DNA of 13,547 nt from Vulcanimicrobiia bacterium (lineage in GTDB: Bacteria; Vulcanimicrobiota; Vulcanimicrobiia; Vulcanimicrobiales; Vulcanimicrobiaceae), in the NCBI GenBank assembly GCA_025451135.1, contig JANWKW010000017.1, positions 1 through 13,547 of the forward strand, in the 5' to 3' direction. The notes below the pieces were generated by a model, which saw nothing but the letters and a program-made list of their open reading frames with translations, made no database searches and had not been told where the DNA came from. The translations under genes were made by a program, and so were the position numbers. Shown piece after piece: positions 7,145 to 13,547 of this stretch; the first letter of the stretch is position 1; each line of letters begins with the position of its first letter.

Positions 7145-8395
7145 ATGGATGTCGAACTGCTCGCCATCGGAACGGAACTGCTGCTGGGCCAGTTGGTCGA
7201 CACCAACACGCCGTACGTCGCCGCGAGGCTGGCCGACGTCGGTGCCAACGTCTTCGCCGCGCACACGGTCGGCGACAATAAAGCCCGGATCGCGGCGGCG
7301 ATGCGCGCGGCGCTCGAGCGGGCCGACGGCGTGATCACGACCGGCGGCCTGGGCCCGACCGTCGACGACATGACGCGCGATGCCGCCTGCGAAGCCCTCG
7401 GTCTGGAATCGGTCCTCCACCAGCCTTCCGTCGATGCGATGAAGGCGATGCTCGCGAGCATGGGGCGCCCGGAACGGGACCTGGAGAACAACCTCGGTCA
7501 GGCCTATACGCCGGTCGGCTCGTACGTGCTCGAGAATCCCAACGGGAGCGCGCCAGGGTTCGTGGCGTTCGACGCGCGGGGCAAGTTCGTCGCCAGCATG
7601 CCGGGCGTTCCGTCGGAGATGAAGGCGATGCTCGCGGAGCGGCTGATCCCCTACCTGCGCGAGCGCTACGACCTGCGCGAGCGGATCACGACGGCCGTCA
7701 TCCATACCATCGGGATCGCCGAGGCCGAGATCGACCGACGCATCGGCGATCTGTTCGCGACGCTCGAGAACCCTAAGATCGCGGTGCTCGCGCACGGCTA
7801 CACCTGCGACGTCAAGGTGATGGCCAAGGCCGGCTCGGCCGCCGGCGCCGAAGCGCTGATCGCCCCGGTGCGCGCAGAGTTGGAGGGTCGGCTCGAAGGC
7901 TACGTGTACGGCCGCGACGCGGAGACGATCGAGGGTGCGGTGCAGCGCGAGCTGCTGCGCCGCGGGCAGACGATCGCGGTCGCCGAATCGTGCACCGGCG
8001 GCCGGGTCGCCTCCGGGCTGACCGCGGCGCCCGGCTCGTCGGCGGTCTTCGTCGGCGCCGTCGTCGCGTACGATAATGCCGTGAAGCGCGTCGAGCTCGA
8101 CGTGCCGCCGGCCGTTCTGACCGAGCACGGCGCCGTGAGCGAAGAGACCGCCCGCGCGATGGCGGCGGGCGTACGCGCGCGCCTCAAGACGGACGTCGGG
8201 TTCGCGACCACCGGAATCGCCGGACCCGGCGGCGGAAGCGAGCAGAAGCCCGTCGGCCTGGTGTGGTTCGCCCTCGCGCTACCGGATGGGCGCTCGGTCG
8301 CTCAAAAGATGAATTTTCGGGGCGACCGCAACGCGGTCCAAACGAGGGCGAGTATCTATGCGTTAGGGATGTTGTGGAAAGGTCTGAGACTATGA
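7145..8395 (+). CDS. cinA: CinA-family protein, two domains (MoCF-like plus NMN deamidase)
   Basis: The 416-residue protein is a full-length CinA. The N-terminal MoaB/MogA-like domain (about 1-170) has GTELLLGQLVDTNT (9-22) and TTGGLGPTVDDMT (65-77). A linker with MPGVPSEMKAML follows. The C-terminal PncC domain (about 270-410) has ESCTGG (281-286, Ser282), AYDNAVK (Tyr309, Asn311) and TGIAGPGGGSEQKPVGLVW. C-terminal CinA domains hydrolyse nicotinamide mononucleotide to nicotinate mononucleotide and ammonia. The N-terminal domain of some members hydrolyses ADP-ribose. This returns the by-product of NAD breakdown to the pathway that ends in NadE, encoded two bases upstream. The name recalls competence induction in Streptococcus, which is not implied here. 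The stop overlaps the next gene's ATG by four bases. Confidence 0.94.
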   Translation: MDVELLAIGTELLLGQLVDTNTPYVAARLADVGANVFAAHTVGDNKARIAAAMRAALERADGVITTGGLGPTVDDMTRDAACEALGLESVLHQPSVDAMKAMLASMGRPERDLENNLGQAYTPVGSYVLENPNGSAPGFVAFDARGKFVASMPGVPSEMKAMLAERLIPYLRERYDLRERITTAVIHTIGIAEAEIDRRIGDLFATLENPKIAVLAHGYTCDVKVMAKAGSAAGAEALIAPVRAELEGRLEGYVYGRDAETIEGAVQRELLRRGQTIAVAESCTGGRVASGLTAAPGSSAVFVGAVVAYDNAVKRVELDVPPAVLTEHGAVSEETARAMAAGVRARLKTDVGFATTGIAGPGGGSEQKPVGLVWFALALPDGRSVAQKMNFRGDRNAVQTRASIYALGMLWKGLRL

Positions 8396-9984
8396 TGCGT
8401 CGCGTTCTTGCCATCGTCACGTGTATCGCGCTCGTCGCCTGCGGCGGAGGCGGCGGGGGGTCGTCGTCCGGCGGCGGCGGCGGAGGCTCGTTCACGCCTC
8501 CGACGCCCACACCCACGCCGACGCCGACGCCGACGCCTGCGCCCGGAGCGACGTCGCTGCCGGCCGCGCAGTCCGCGTGCACCTATACCAACGCGGGCCC
8601 TCAGAGCGTCGTCGAGGCGTCGATCCCGGCGACGACCGTACGGCGAATGGTGCGCGTGCCGAACGGCCCGCGCTACGTCCCGGGCGTGCTTGAAGTGATG
8701 CACGCGAACGGCGAGCCGCTCACCATCGTGCGGGTCGATCCGGGAACCGAGGCGAGCGCGGCCAGCAGTCTTCGCGCGAAACCCGGCGTCACCGCGGTCG
8801 TGCAAGCGCAATACCGGCATCTCGAGACCGCCGGCGTCTACGCCCCGAACGATCAATACTGGAGCCACGCCGGCACCGGCGCGCCGCCGTTCTATCAAAC
8901 GGACGCCCAAGGCGGTCAATGGGACATGCACCTGATCTGCGTCTCGCGCGCCTGGGGCTACTCGCAATCCGCCGGCAACACCTTCGGGGTGACGCCCGGC
9001 GTGCTGGCCCCCAATGTCAAGATCGCGATCATCGACACCGGCGTCGACACCACCCATCCCGACCTCGCCGGGAAGGTCGTCTACCAGGCGACCTACGTCA
9101 ACGGCTTCCAGGGCAACACGGTGCACGACGATAACGGGCACGGCACGAACGTCGCGGGCATCGCCGCCGCGGCCACCAACAACGCCTACGGTTTCTCGGG
9201 AGCGGGCTTCAATGCGGCGATCATGGCCTATCGCGTCTTCCCCGACCCGCCGGCGGGCTGCTCGGGGAACGCATGCGAGACCAACGCTTCCACCGCCGAT
9301 ATCGATCTGGCCATCAACGACGCGGTCGCGCATGGCGCCAACGTCATCAGCCTCAGCCTGGGCGGAGCGCCGACCGGCACGTGCACGACCGATCCCGGGG
9401 AAGTGCCGGAACAAGCCGCGATCACGGCCGCGATCGCGGCAGGTGTGGTGGTCGTCGCCGCATCCGGCAACGAGTCGGCCGCGAAGCTCGACTGCCCGGG
9501 CGGGGACGCCGGCGTGATCGCCGTCGGGGCCTCGGCGCTCACCGACACCGGCCTGGGAACGGCCGTCACCGGCGAGCATATCGCCTCGTACTCCAACTAC
9601 GACGCGAGCCGGCCGGCGACGTGGGGCGTCACCGCACCCGGCGGCGATCCGAGCGGCAGTTCCGATGCCGACTTCTACCACTGGATCGAGAACATCTGGA
9701 CCTCGACAGAGACGGATACCACCGGCGGCAACCCGTGTGCCGTCGACACCTTCGGCGAGGTCGGCAACTGCCGTATCCTGATCGCCGGAACGTCGCAAGC
9801 CACGCCCCACGTCGCCGGCATCGTCGCGCTGATGCTTGGAGCGCACCCCGGCCTCGCGCCCGCGACCGTCGGGCAGTATCTCTGCAGCACGGCTTTGAAT
9901 ATCGGTGATACGAAGCAAGGTTGTGGGCGGGTCGACGCCTATCGCGCCGTCGCCCGCGCGCTGGGCGACGCGTCCGTACCCTAG
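8392..9984 (+). CDS. S8 (subtilisin-like) serine protease, predicted lipoprotein
   Basis: The 530-residue product begins with a lipoprotein signal peptide, MMRRVLAIVTCIALVAC, with Cys17 as the lipidation site. A Gly/Ser-rich linker (18-33) and six Thr-Pro pairs (38-49) form a stalk. Residues about 65-150 look like an inhibitor-type prodomain (SSLRAKPGVTAVVQAQYRHL). The catalytic domain has all four key positions: Asp215 in IIDTGVD, His250 in NGHGTNVAG, Asn360 in AASGNES and Ser468 in GTSQATPH. About ten further cysteines in the mature part suggest disulfide bonds, fitting an extracytoplasmic site. The role is general or self-processing proteolysis at the cell surface; the substrate is unknown. 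ATG 8392 overlaps the cinA stop and GGAAAGG lies nine bases upstream; a second ATG follows directly. Confidence 0.93.
   Translation: MMRRVLAIVTCIALVACGGGGGGSSSGGGGGGSFTPPTPTPTPTPTPTPAPGATSLPAAQSACTYTNAGPQSVVEASIPATTVRRMVRVPNGPRYVPGVLEVMHANGEPLTIVRVDPGTEASAASSLRAKPGVTAVVQAQYRHLETAGVYAPNDQYWSHAGTGAPPFYQTDAQGGQWDMHLICVSRAWGYSQSAGNTFGVTPGVLAPNVKIAIIDTGVDTTHPDLAGKVVYQATYVNGFQGNTVHDDNGHGTNVAGIAAAATNNAYGFSGAGFNAAIMAYRVFPDPPAGCSGNACETNASTADIDLAINDAVAHGANVISLSLGGAPTGTCTTDPGEVPEQAAITAAIAAGVVVVAASGNESAAKLDCPGGDAGVIAVGASALTDTGLGTAVTGEHIASYSNYDASRPATWGVTAPGGDPSGSSDADFYHWIENIWTSTETDTTGGNPCAVDTFGEVGNCRILIAGTSQATPHVAGIVALMLGAHPGLAPATVGQYLCSTALNIGDTKQGCGRVDAYRAVARALGDASVP
8440..8544 (+). repeat. Low-complexity stalk: polyglycine/serine run and Thr-Pro tandem repeat
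   Basis: After the lipidated Cys codon (8440-8442) come two glycine runs split by three serines, then a hexanucleotide-type tandem repeat (ACGCCG and close variants, six units at 8503-8538) that encodes alternating Thr-Pro. This is a flexible then stiff spacer between the membrane anchor and the protease. Such short GC-rich repeats can change length by slippage, and in-frame steps would alter stalk length. Confidence 0.8.
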
Positions 9985-9993
9985 CCGGACGAC

Positions 9994-9999
9994 AGGAGG
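9994..9999 (+). promoter_or_regulatory. AGGAGG ribosome binding site, unusually close to its start codon
   Basis: A perfect AGGAGG lies in the 18-base gap after the protease stop, but only three bases separate it from the ATG at 10003. The usual spacing is five to nine. No nearby in-frame downstream start fits better, so the ATG is kept. The tight spacing may lower translation compared with the strength of the motif. Confidence 0.6.
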
Positions 10000-10002
10000 C
10001 CT

Positions 10003-11604
10003 ATGCAGGCGCAGGTCTACGAGTACCGCCTCATCGCCGAGGCGATCCCGCAGATCGTCTGGATCTCGGATCCGCAGGGGCTAGCGGAGTTCTTCAACGC
10101 GCGTTGGTTCGAGTACACCGGCCTCGGCCCGGACGAGTGTGTCGGCGACGGTTGGGCCCAGGCGGTCCATCCGTCGGATGCGGCCGCGGCGATCGCGCTG
10201 CGTCTCACGAGCCTGGAGTCCGGGGAGATGTTCGAGACCGAGTTCCGCCTGCGGCGGACCGACGGCGTCTATCGCTGGTTCTTGGTGCGGGCGTTGCCGA
10301 TGCGCGACCCCGCCGGCGTCATCACCATGTGGATGGGCACCTGTACCGACATCGAGCAGCAGAAGCGGGCCGAACTCCAACTGCGCTTCCTGCTCGAAGC
10401 CGGTCGCGCCCTGGCGGCGTCGCTCGATCCGTCGAGCCTGGCGCGAGACCTCGCCAAGCTGGTCGTGCCGCAGATGGCCGACTACTGCCAGATCTTCGCG
10501 CTCGAGAGCGGCGCGCTCGCGCCCCTCGCGATCGTGCACCACGATCCCGCGATCGCCTCGGTCCTCCACGAGATCGACGAACGTTTCCCGATCTCGCCGG
10601 AGTCGCCGGCGATCCAATACCTCTTCGAGGCCCGCGAACCGGTGGCCGTCCCCGACGTCACCCAGAACATCCGCGACATGAGCGCCCGCAGCCCCGAGCA
10701 TCTCGTGCTGCTCAACAAGGTCGGCGCGCGCTCGTCGATCGTCGTGCCGCTGCTGGCCGGCGACCGTCCGTGCGGCTTGCTCTCGATGGTCTATGCGGAG
10801 TCCGGCCGGCGCTACGGTGCCGAGGACATCGGCGTCGCCCGCGAGATCGGCGCGCGCTTGGCGGCGGCGCTGGAGAATGCGAGCCGCTACCAGCGCGAAC
10901 GCCGGGTCGCGGACACGCTGCAGGACGCGATGCTCCCGAACACGCTGCCGCGCGTCGAGGGCGCGCGCCTGCACCACAACTATCAGCCCGGCGAAAGCGA
11001 TCTCCAGGTCGGCGGCGACTGGTACGACGCCTTCGAACTGCCCGACGGCACGATCGGCATCTCGATCGGCGACGTGACCGGGCACGGGTTGGCCGCCGCG
11101 GTGGTGATGGGCGAGATCCGGCAAGCGATCCGCTCGGCCGCGATCGAGGCGATCGATCCGCGCGGCGTGCTGGACCACGCCGACCGCACGCTGCGTCTCG
11201 CGCACCCCGACACGATCGCGACCGCCGGCTTCGGCATCTACACGCCGTCGACGCGCACCCTACGCTACGCCCAGGCGGGCCATCCGCTGCCGCTGATCTG
11301 CGACCCCGACGGTTCGATCGCCACCCTCCACGCCGAAGGCCTACCGCTTGGCATGCGCGATCTCGGCACCGGCACGCAGACGGAGGCGGTGATCGCACAC
11401 GGCGCGCTGGTCGCGCTCTACACCGACGGTCTGGTCGAGTTCGATCGCGATGCCGAGGTCGGCGAACGCGATCTGCGAGCCGCCCTGCGCGCGGAGCGCG
11501 CCGACACCAGCGCCAATCCCGCGCTCGGCATCTATCGCCGGATCAACACCGCCCGCAGGCAGTTGGCCGACGATGTCGCGATCCTGACGCTCCAGGTCGA
11601 ATAG
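10003..11604 (+). CDS. PAS-GAF-PP2C (RsbU/SpoIIE-type) serine phosphatase
   Basis: The 533-residue cytoplasmic protein has a PAS domain (about 5-125, with WFEYTGL, VHPSD and a closing GTCTDIEQQKRAE), a GAF domain (about 135-290) and a PP2C-like phosphatase domain (about 310-533). The metal-binding aspartates are present: Asp339/Asp342 in GGDWYD, Asp357 in GDVTGHG, Asp475 in LYTDGL and Asp523/Asp524 in DDVAIL. AGHPLPLI and LPLGM also fit the family. Such enzymes dephosphorylate anti-anti-sigma (STAS) proteins and so free a sigma factor through partner switching, in response to a signal sensed by PAS/GAF. There is no STAS protein, RsbW kinase or sigma factor in the window, so the target is unknown. 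No membrane segment is seen. It sits 18 bp after the protease and ends the plus-strand run. Confidence 0.93.
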   Translation: MQAQVYEYRLIAEAIPQIVWISDPQGLAEFFNARWFEYTGLGPDECVGDGWAQAVHPSDAAAAIALRLTSLESGEMFETEFRLRRTDGVYRWFLVRALPMRDPAGVITMWMGTCTDIEQQKRAELQLRFLLEAGRALAASLDPSSLARDLAKLVVPQMADYCQIFALESGALAPLAIVHHDPAIASVLHEIDERFPISPESPAIQYLFEAREPVAVPDVTQNIRDMSARSPEHLVLLNKVGARSSIVVPLLAGDRPCGLLSMVYAESGRRYGAEDIGVAREIGARLAAALENASRYQRERRVADTLQDAMLPNTLPRVEGARLHHNYQPGESDLQVGGDWYDAFELPDGTIGISIGDVTGHGLAAAVVMGEIRQAIRSAAIEAIDPRGVLDHADRTLRLAHPDTIATAGFGIYTPSTRTLRYAQAGHPLPLICDPDGSIATLHAEGLPLGMRDLGTGTQTEAVIAHGALVALYTDGLVEFDRDAEVGERDLRAALRAERADTSANPALGIYRRINTARRQLADDVAILTLQVE

Positions 11605-11605
11605 T

Positions 11606-11619
11606 CGCGGGCTCCCGCG
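11606..11619. terminator. Small hairpin between convergent genes
   Basis: CGCGG, loop GCTC, CCGCG forms a perfect five-base stem in the 24-base gap between the PAS-GAF phosphatase gene and the oppositely oriented oxidoreductase. It has no following T-run on either strand, so it is at best a weak or factor-assisted bidirectional terminator. Position between two convergent stops is the main support. Confidence 0.35.
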
Positions 11620-11628
11620 CTCGACCGG

Positions 11629-12663
11629 TTACGCTCCGAAGCCGACCTTCGCGAGGACCTTTTGCGTTGCGACTGCTTCGGCGAACGTCGGGAGGATGCT
11701 CGTGCCGGTCTCGATCTGGTCGATCCAGGCGTCGTAGAGTTCCATGAGCATGGGGACGTGCGGGTTGACGGCTTTGAACTTGGCGTACTTCGAGGGCTTG
11801 CAGTCGAGCTCGTTGGTCTCGTCGTCGTCGACGCTGAAGAGTTGGAGTTCCGTCAGGCCGGTGCCGCTGGCGATGGCGGTGCGGTTCTCGGCGTGGACGG
11901 CGAGCGTGAACTGGTCGACGGCCGCGGTGCCGTCGACCGTGAGGCGAGCGACCAGTCCGTCGCCGTAGTCGATCAATGCGAAGGCGCCGTCGTCCACGGT
12001 GCTGGCGAACTCGCCGGCCGCATCCTGTCGCGTGGGGTTGGCGCAGCGGAGGATGCCGGTCGCGCTCTTGGGCGGACGCCCGGCCGTCCAGGTCGCGCTG
12101 TCGATCATGTGCGAGAGCAGCGCGCCGGCCATGCCGCCGCCTTTCTCCTTTTCGAACCACCAGCCGCGCGCGCGGCGTCCGTCTTGGCGCAGGAAACCGG
12201 CGAGGTGGGTCATCTCGATCTCGCGCAGCGGCGCGAGGTGGCCGTTCGCGACCAGTTCCTTGATCGCGGTGCGCTGCGGGACCCAGCGGAACTCATGTAC
12301 CACGCCGCAGGCGACCTTCGAAGCCTTCGATGCGGCCAGCATCGCCTCGGCGTCGGCGACGTTCAGCGCGAACGGCTTCTCGCAGAGCACGTGCAGATTC
12401 TTGGCGATAGCGCCCAGGACCGCGTCGCGGTGCGCGAACGGCGGCGAGGCGACGATCACGCCGTCGAGTGCGATGCCGCTGCCGAGCATCTCTTCGCACG
12501 ACGTGAAGGCATGGGCGATGCCGCGTTCGGCGGCGGCCGCGCCGGCGCTATTGGGCGAGGCGAGCGCGACGCAATCGAAGCGCGGGTGGGCGGCCAGCGC
12601 CGGCAGGTGGGCCTTGACGCCGAAGCCGCTGCCGACCAGGCCGATCGTATAGATGTCGCTCAT
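11629..12663 (-). CDS. Gfo/Idh/MocA-family NAD(P)-dependent oxidoreductase
   Basis: The 344-residue protein begins MSDIYTIGLVGSGFG, a Rossmann start with Gly11, Gly13 and Gly15. VASPPFAHRDAVLGAI follows (71-86), then the family's EKP motif in HVLCEKPFALNVADAEAML (Glu95, Lys96, Pro97), and then an alpha/beta substrate domain with GGGMAGALLSHMIDSATW. Members oxidise or reduce sugars, inositols, sugar acids or other hydroxy compounds with NAD(P); the substrate here is not predictable. The ATG at 12663 is chosen because the protein signature starts there and the codon overlaps the aminotransferase stop by four bases (ATGA). The open frame runs further upstream but only as antisense-like sequence in the aminotransferase gene. 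The pairing suggests successive oxidation and transamination steps on one substrate, which is an inference. Confidence 0.92.
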   Translation of the reverse strand: MSDIYTIGLVGSGFGVKAHLPALAAHPRFDCVALASPNSAGAAAAERGIAHAFTSCEEMLGSGIALDGVIVASPPFAHRDAVLGAIAKNLHVLCEKPFALNVADAEAMLAASKASKVACGVVHEFRWVPQRTAIKELVANGHLAPLREIEMTHLAGFLRQDGRRARGWWFEKEKGGGMAGALLSHMIDSATWTAGRPPKSATGILRCANPTRQDAAGEFASTVDDGAFALIDYGDGLVARLTVDGTAAVDQFTLAVHAENRTAIASGTGLTELQLFSVDDDETNELDCKPSKYAKFKAVNPHVPMLMELYDAWIDQIETGTSILPTFAEAVATQKVLAKVGFGA

Positions 12664-13547
12664 CCGGGTCTCTCCGTCTGTTGGCTGATGATGGAATCGA
12701 GGATGTCGATGGCGCGATAGAGCTGCCGCTCGGCGATCACCAGCGGCGGCGCGATCGTGACGGCGTTCCCCTCGGGGCCGGCCTGGAGCGCGATCACGCC
12801 GCGCGCGAGCGCGCCTGCGACCACGCTTTCGGCGACGGCCGCGTCCGGGAAGTCGATCGCCCACAGCAGCCCGCGCCCGCGGATCTCGCGGACGACCGCG
12901 TGCGAGCGGAGCGCGTCGAGCCGGCCGGCGAGTTCGTGTCCGAGCTTGTCGGCGTAGGCGGGCAACTGCAGGCGGTCGAGCTCGTCGATGGTCGAGAGCG
13001 CGGCGGCGCAGCCCAGCGGGTTGCCGAGATAGGTCGACGTATGCAGCGCCTCGCCGCGCGAGACCGGCCAGGCGTCCATGATCGCATCGCTCGCGATCGC
13101 GGCGCTGATCGGGAAACCGCCGCCCATCGCTTTGCCCAGGCAGAGGATATCCGGCACCGCCTTCTCGCGTTCGAACGCGAACCACGTGCCGGTCCGTCCG
13201 AAGCCGGTGTAGATCTCGTCGAAGATCAAGAGCAGGCCGCGCTCGGTGCAGAGCTTGCGCAGCGCGGCCAGATAGCCGGATGGCGGCACGATCGTGCCGG
13301 CACGGCCCTGGATCGGCTCGACGATGATGGCCGCGAGATCCGCGCGCTTACCCAGCTCGTCGATCGTGCGCGCGATCGCGGCCTTGGCCGAGGTCGCGTC
13401 GTCGCCGAAGAAGCCCGGGTAGGTCAGTTCGAGGTTGTTGCCGCTCGCGACGGCGCCGGCGAACGGCGCGCGGAACTTCTCGATGCCGCAGACCGCGAGC
13501 GATCCGAGCGAGAGCCCGTGGTAGGCGCCGCGGAAGTAGCCGAAGGC
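12660..13547 (-). CDS. Class III PLP-dependent aminotransferase, 5' end outside window
   Basis: The visible 295 residues are the C-terminal two thirds or so of a class III aminotransferase. Seen in order are the AYHG region near the edge, AIIVEPIQGRAGTIVPP, LLIFDEIYTGFGRTG with the Asp that pairs with the PLP nitrogen, LCLGKAMGGGFP with the Schiff-base lysine (visible residue 139, codon 13133-13131) and TSTYLGNPLGCAAAL. The frame is open to the edge, so the gene starts beyond 13547. The family moves amino groups from omega-amino acids, ornithine derivatives, 4-aminobutyrate or similar donors, and the specific substrate is unclear. GTG 13289 gives only an internal start and is not used. The gene is co-oriented and overlapping with the Gfo/Idh/MocA gene. 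Confidence 0.92.
   Translation of the reverse strand, partial: AFGYFRGAYHGLSLGSLAVCGIEKFRAPFAGAVASGNNLELTYPGFFGDDATSAKAAIARTIDELGKRADLAAIIVEPIQGRAGTIVPPSGYLAALRKLCTERGLLLIFDEIYTGFGRTGTWFAFEREKAVPDILCLGKAMGGGFPISAAIASDAIMDAWPVSRGEALHTSTYLGNPLGCAAALSTIDELDRLQLPAYADKLGHELAGRLDALRSHAVVREIRGRGLLWAIDFPDAAVAESVVAGALARGVIALQAGPEGNAVTIAPPLVIAERQLYRAIDILDSIISQQTERPG

Noticed and set aside
12664..13185. Upstream extension of the Gfo/Idh/MocA frame to 518 residues
   Set aside because: The extra part is the aminotransferase gene read in another frame. The Rossmann motif begins just after ATG 12663.
385..13379. Repeated octamer GCGATCGC (identical to cyanobacterial HIP1), seen by eye at 385, 391, 868, 973, 2527, 2542, 9430, 10189, 10549, 13093 and 13372
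   Set aside because: Every case checked falls on Ala-Ile-Ala codons (GCG ATC GCN), so codon choice explains it. A codon-shuffled null model over the whole genome would be needed to claim more.
1..13547. CRISPR arrays, tRNA or rRNA genes, insertion sequences, prophage genes, riboswitches
   Set aside because: I saw no spaced direct repeats, no transposase or integrase motifs, and no non-coding gap large enough for such elements. The only gaps are about 74 and 24 bases.

Overview
The window is GC-rich, almost fully coding, bacterial chromosomal DNA: two short intergenic gaps (about 74 and 24 bp) and genes packed end to end or overlapping by a few bases. I see no rRNA, tRNA, CRISPR array, insertion sequence or phage gene. 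Lineage cannot be fixed from the sequence alone. The very high G/C at third codon positions, a lipoprotein with a Cys-polyglycine start, and the mix of GlpX, CinA and a PAS-GAF-PP2C phosphatase would fit an environmental, probably diderm lineage such as Candidatus Eremiobacterota or a neighbouring phylum. That placement is a low-confidence inference.

Block 1 (minus strand, about 2942 down to 1) is a membrane glycosylation cluster. It holds a PIG-V/COG5542-like mannosyltransferase split by one in-frame amber codon, then a GtrA-family protein, then an ArnT/PMT-like (GT39) glycosyltransferase that runs off the left edge. All three are polytopic membrane proteins of the kind that handle polyprenyl-phosphate sugars.

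Block 2 (plus strand, 3017-11604) is a tight run of seven genes that looks like one operon: class II fructose-1,6-bisphosphatase (glpX), a dihydrolipoamide-dehydrogenase-like flavoprotein disulfide reductase, a nitrilase-type glutaminase, NAD+ synthetase (nadE), a two-domain CinA (NMN deamidase type), a lipid-anchored subtilisin-like protease, and a PAS-GAF-PP2C (RsbU/SpoIIE type) phosphatase. The middle three form a coherent NAD module: CinA can turn NMN into NaMN, NadE performs the final amidation to NAD, and the separate nitrilase protein probably supplies ammonia from glutamine. In many bacteria that glutaminase is fused to NadE.

Block 3 (minus strand, 13547 down to 11629) converges on block 2. 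It holds a class III PLP aminotransferase (5' end outside the window) overlapping by 4 bp with a Gfo/Idh/MocA-family oxidoreductase. The two probably act in one pathway whose substrate I cannot name.

I found no clear evidence of a wholly new system. The points most worth a second look are the amber-interrupted mannosyltransferase, the split glutamine-dependent NAD synthase next to CinA, and the disulfide reductase whose dinucleotide-binding loop lacks the usual acidic residue.
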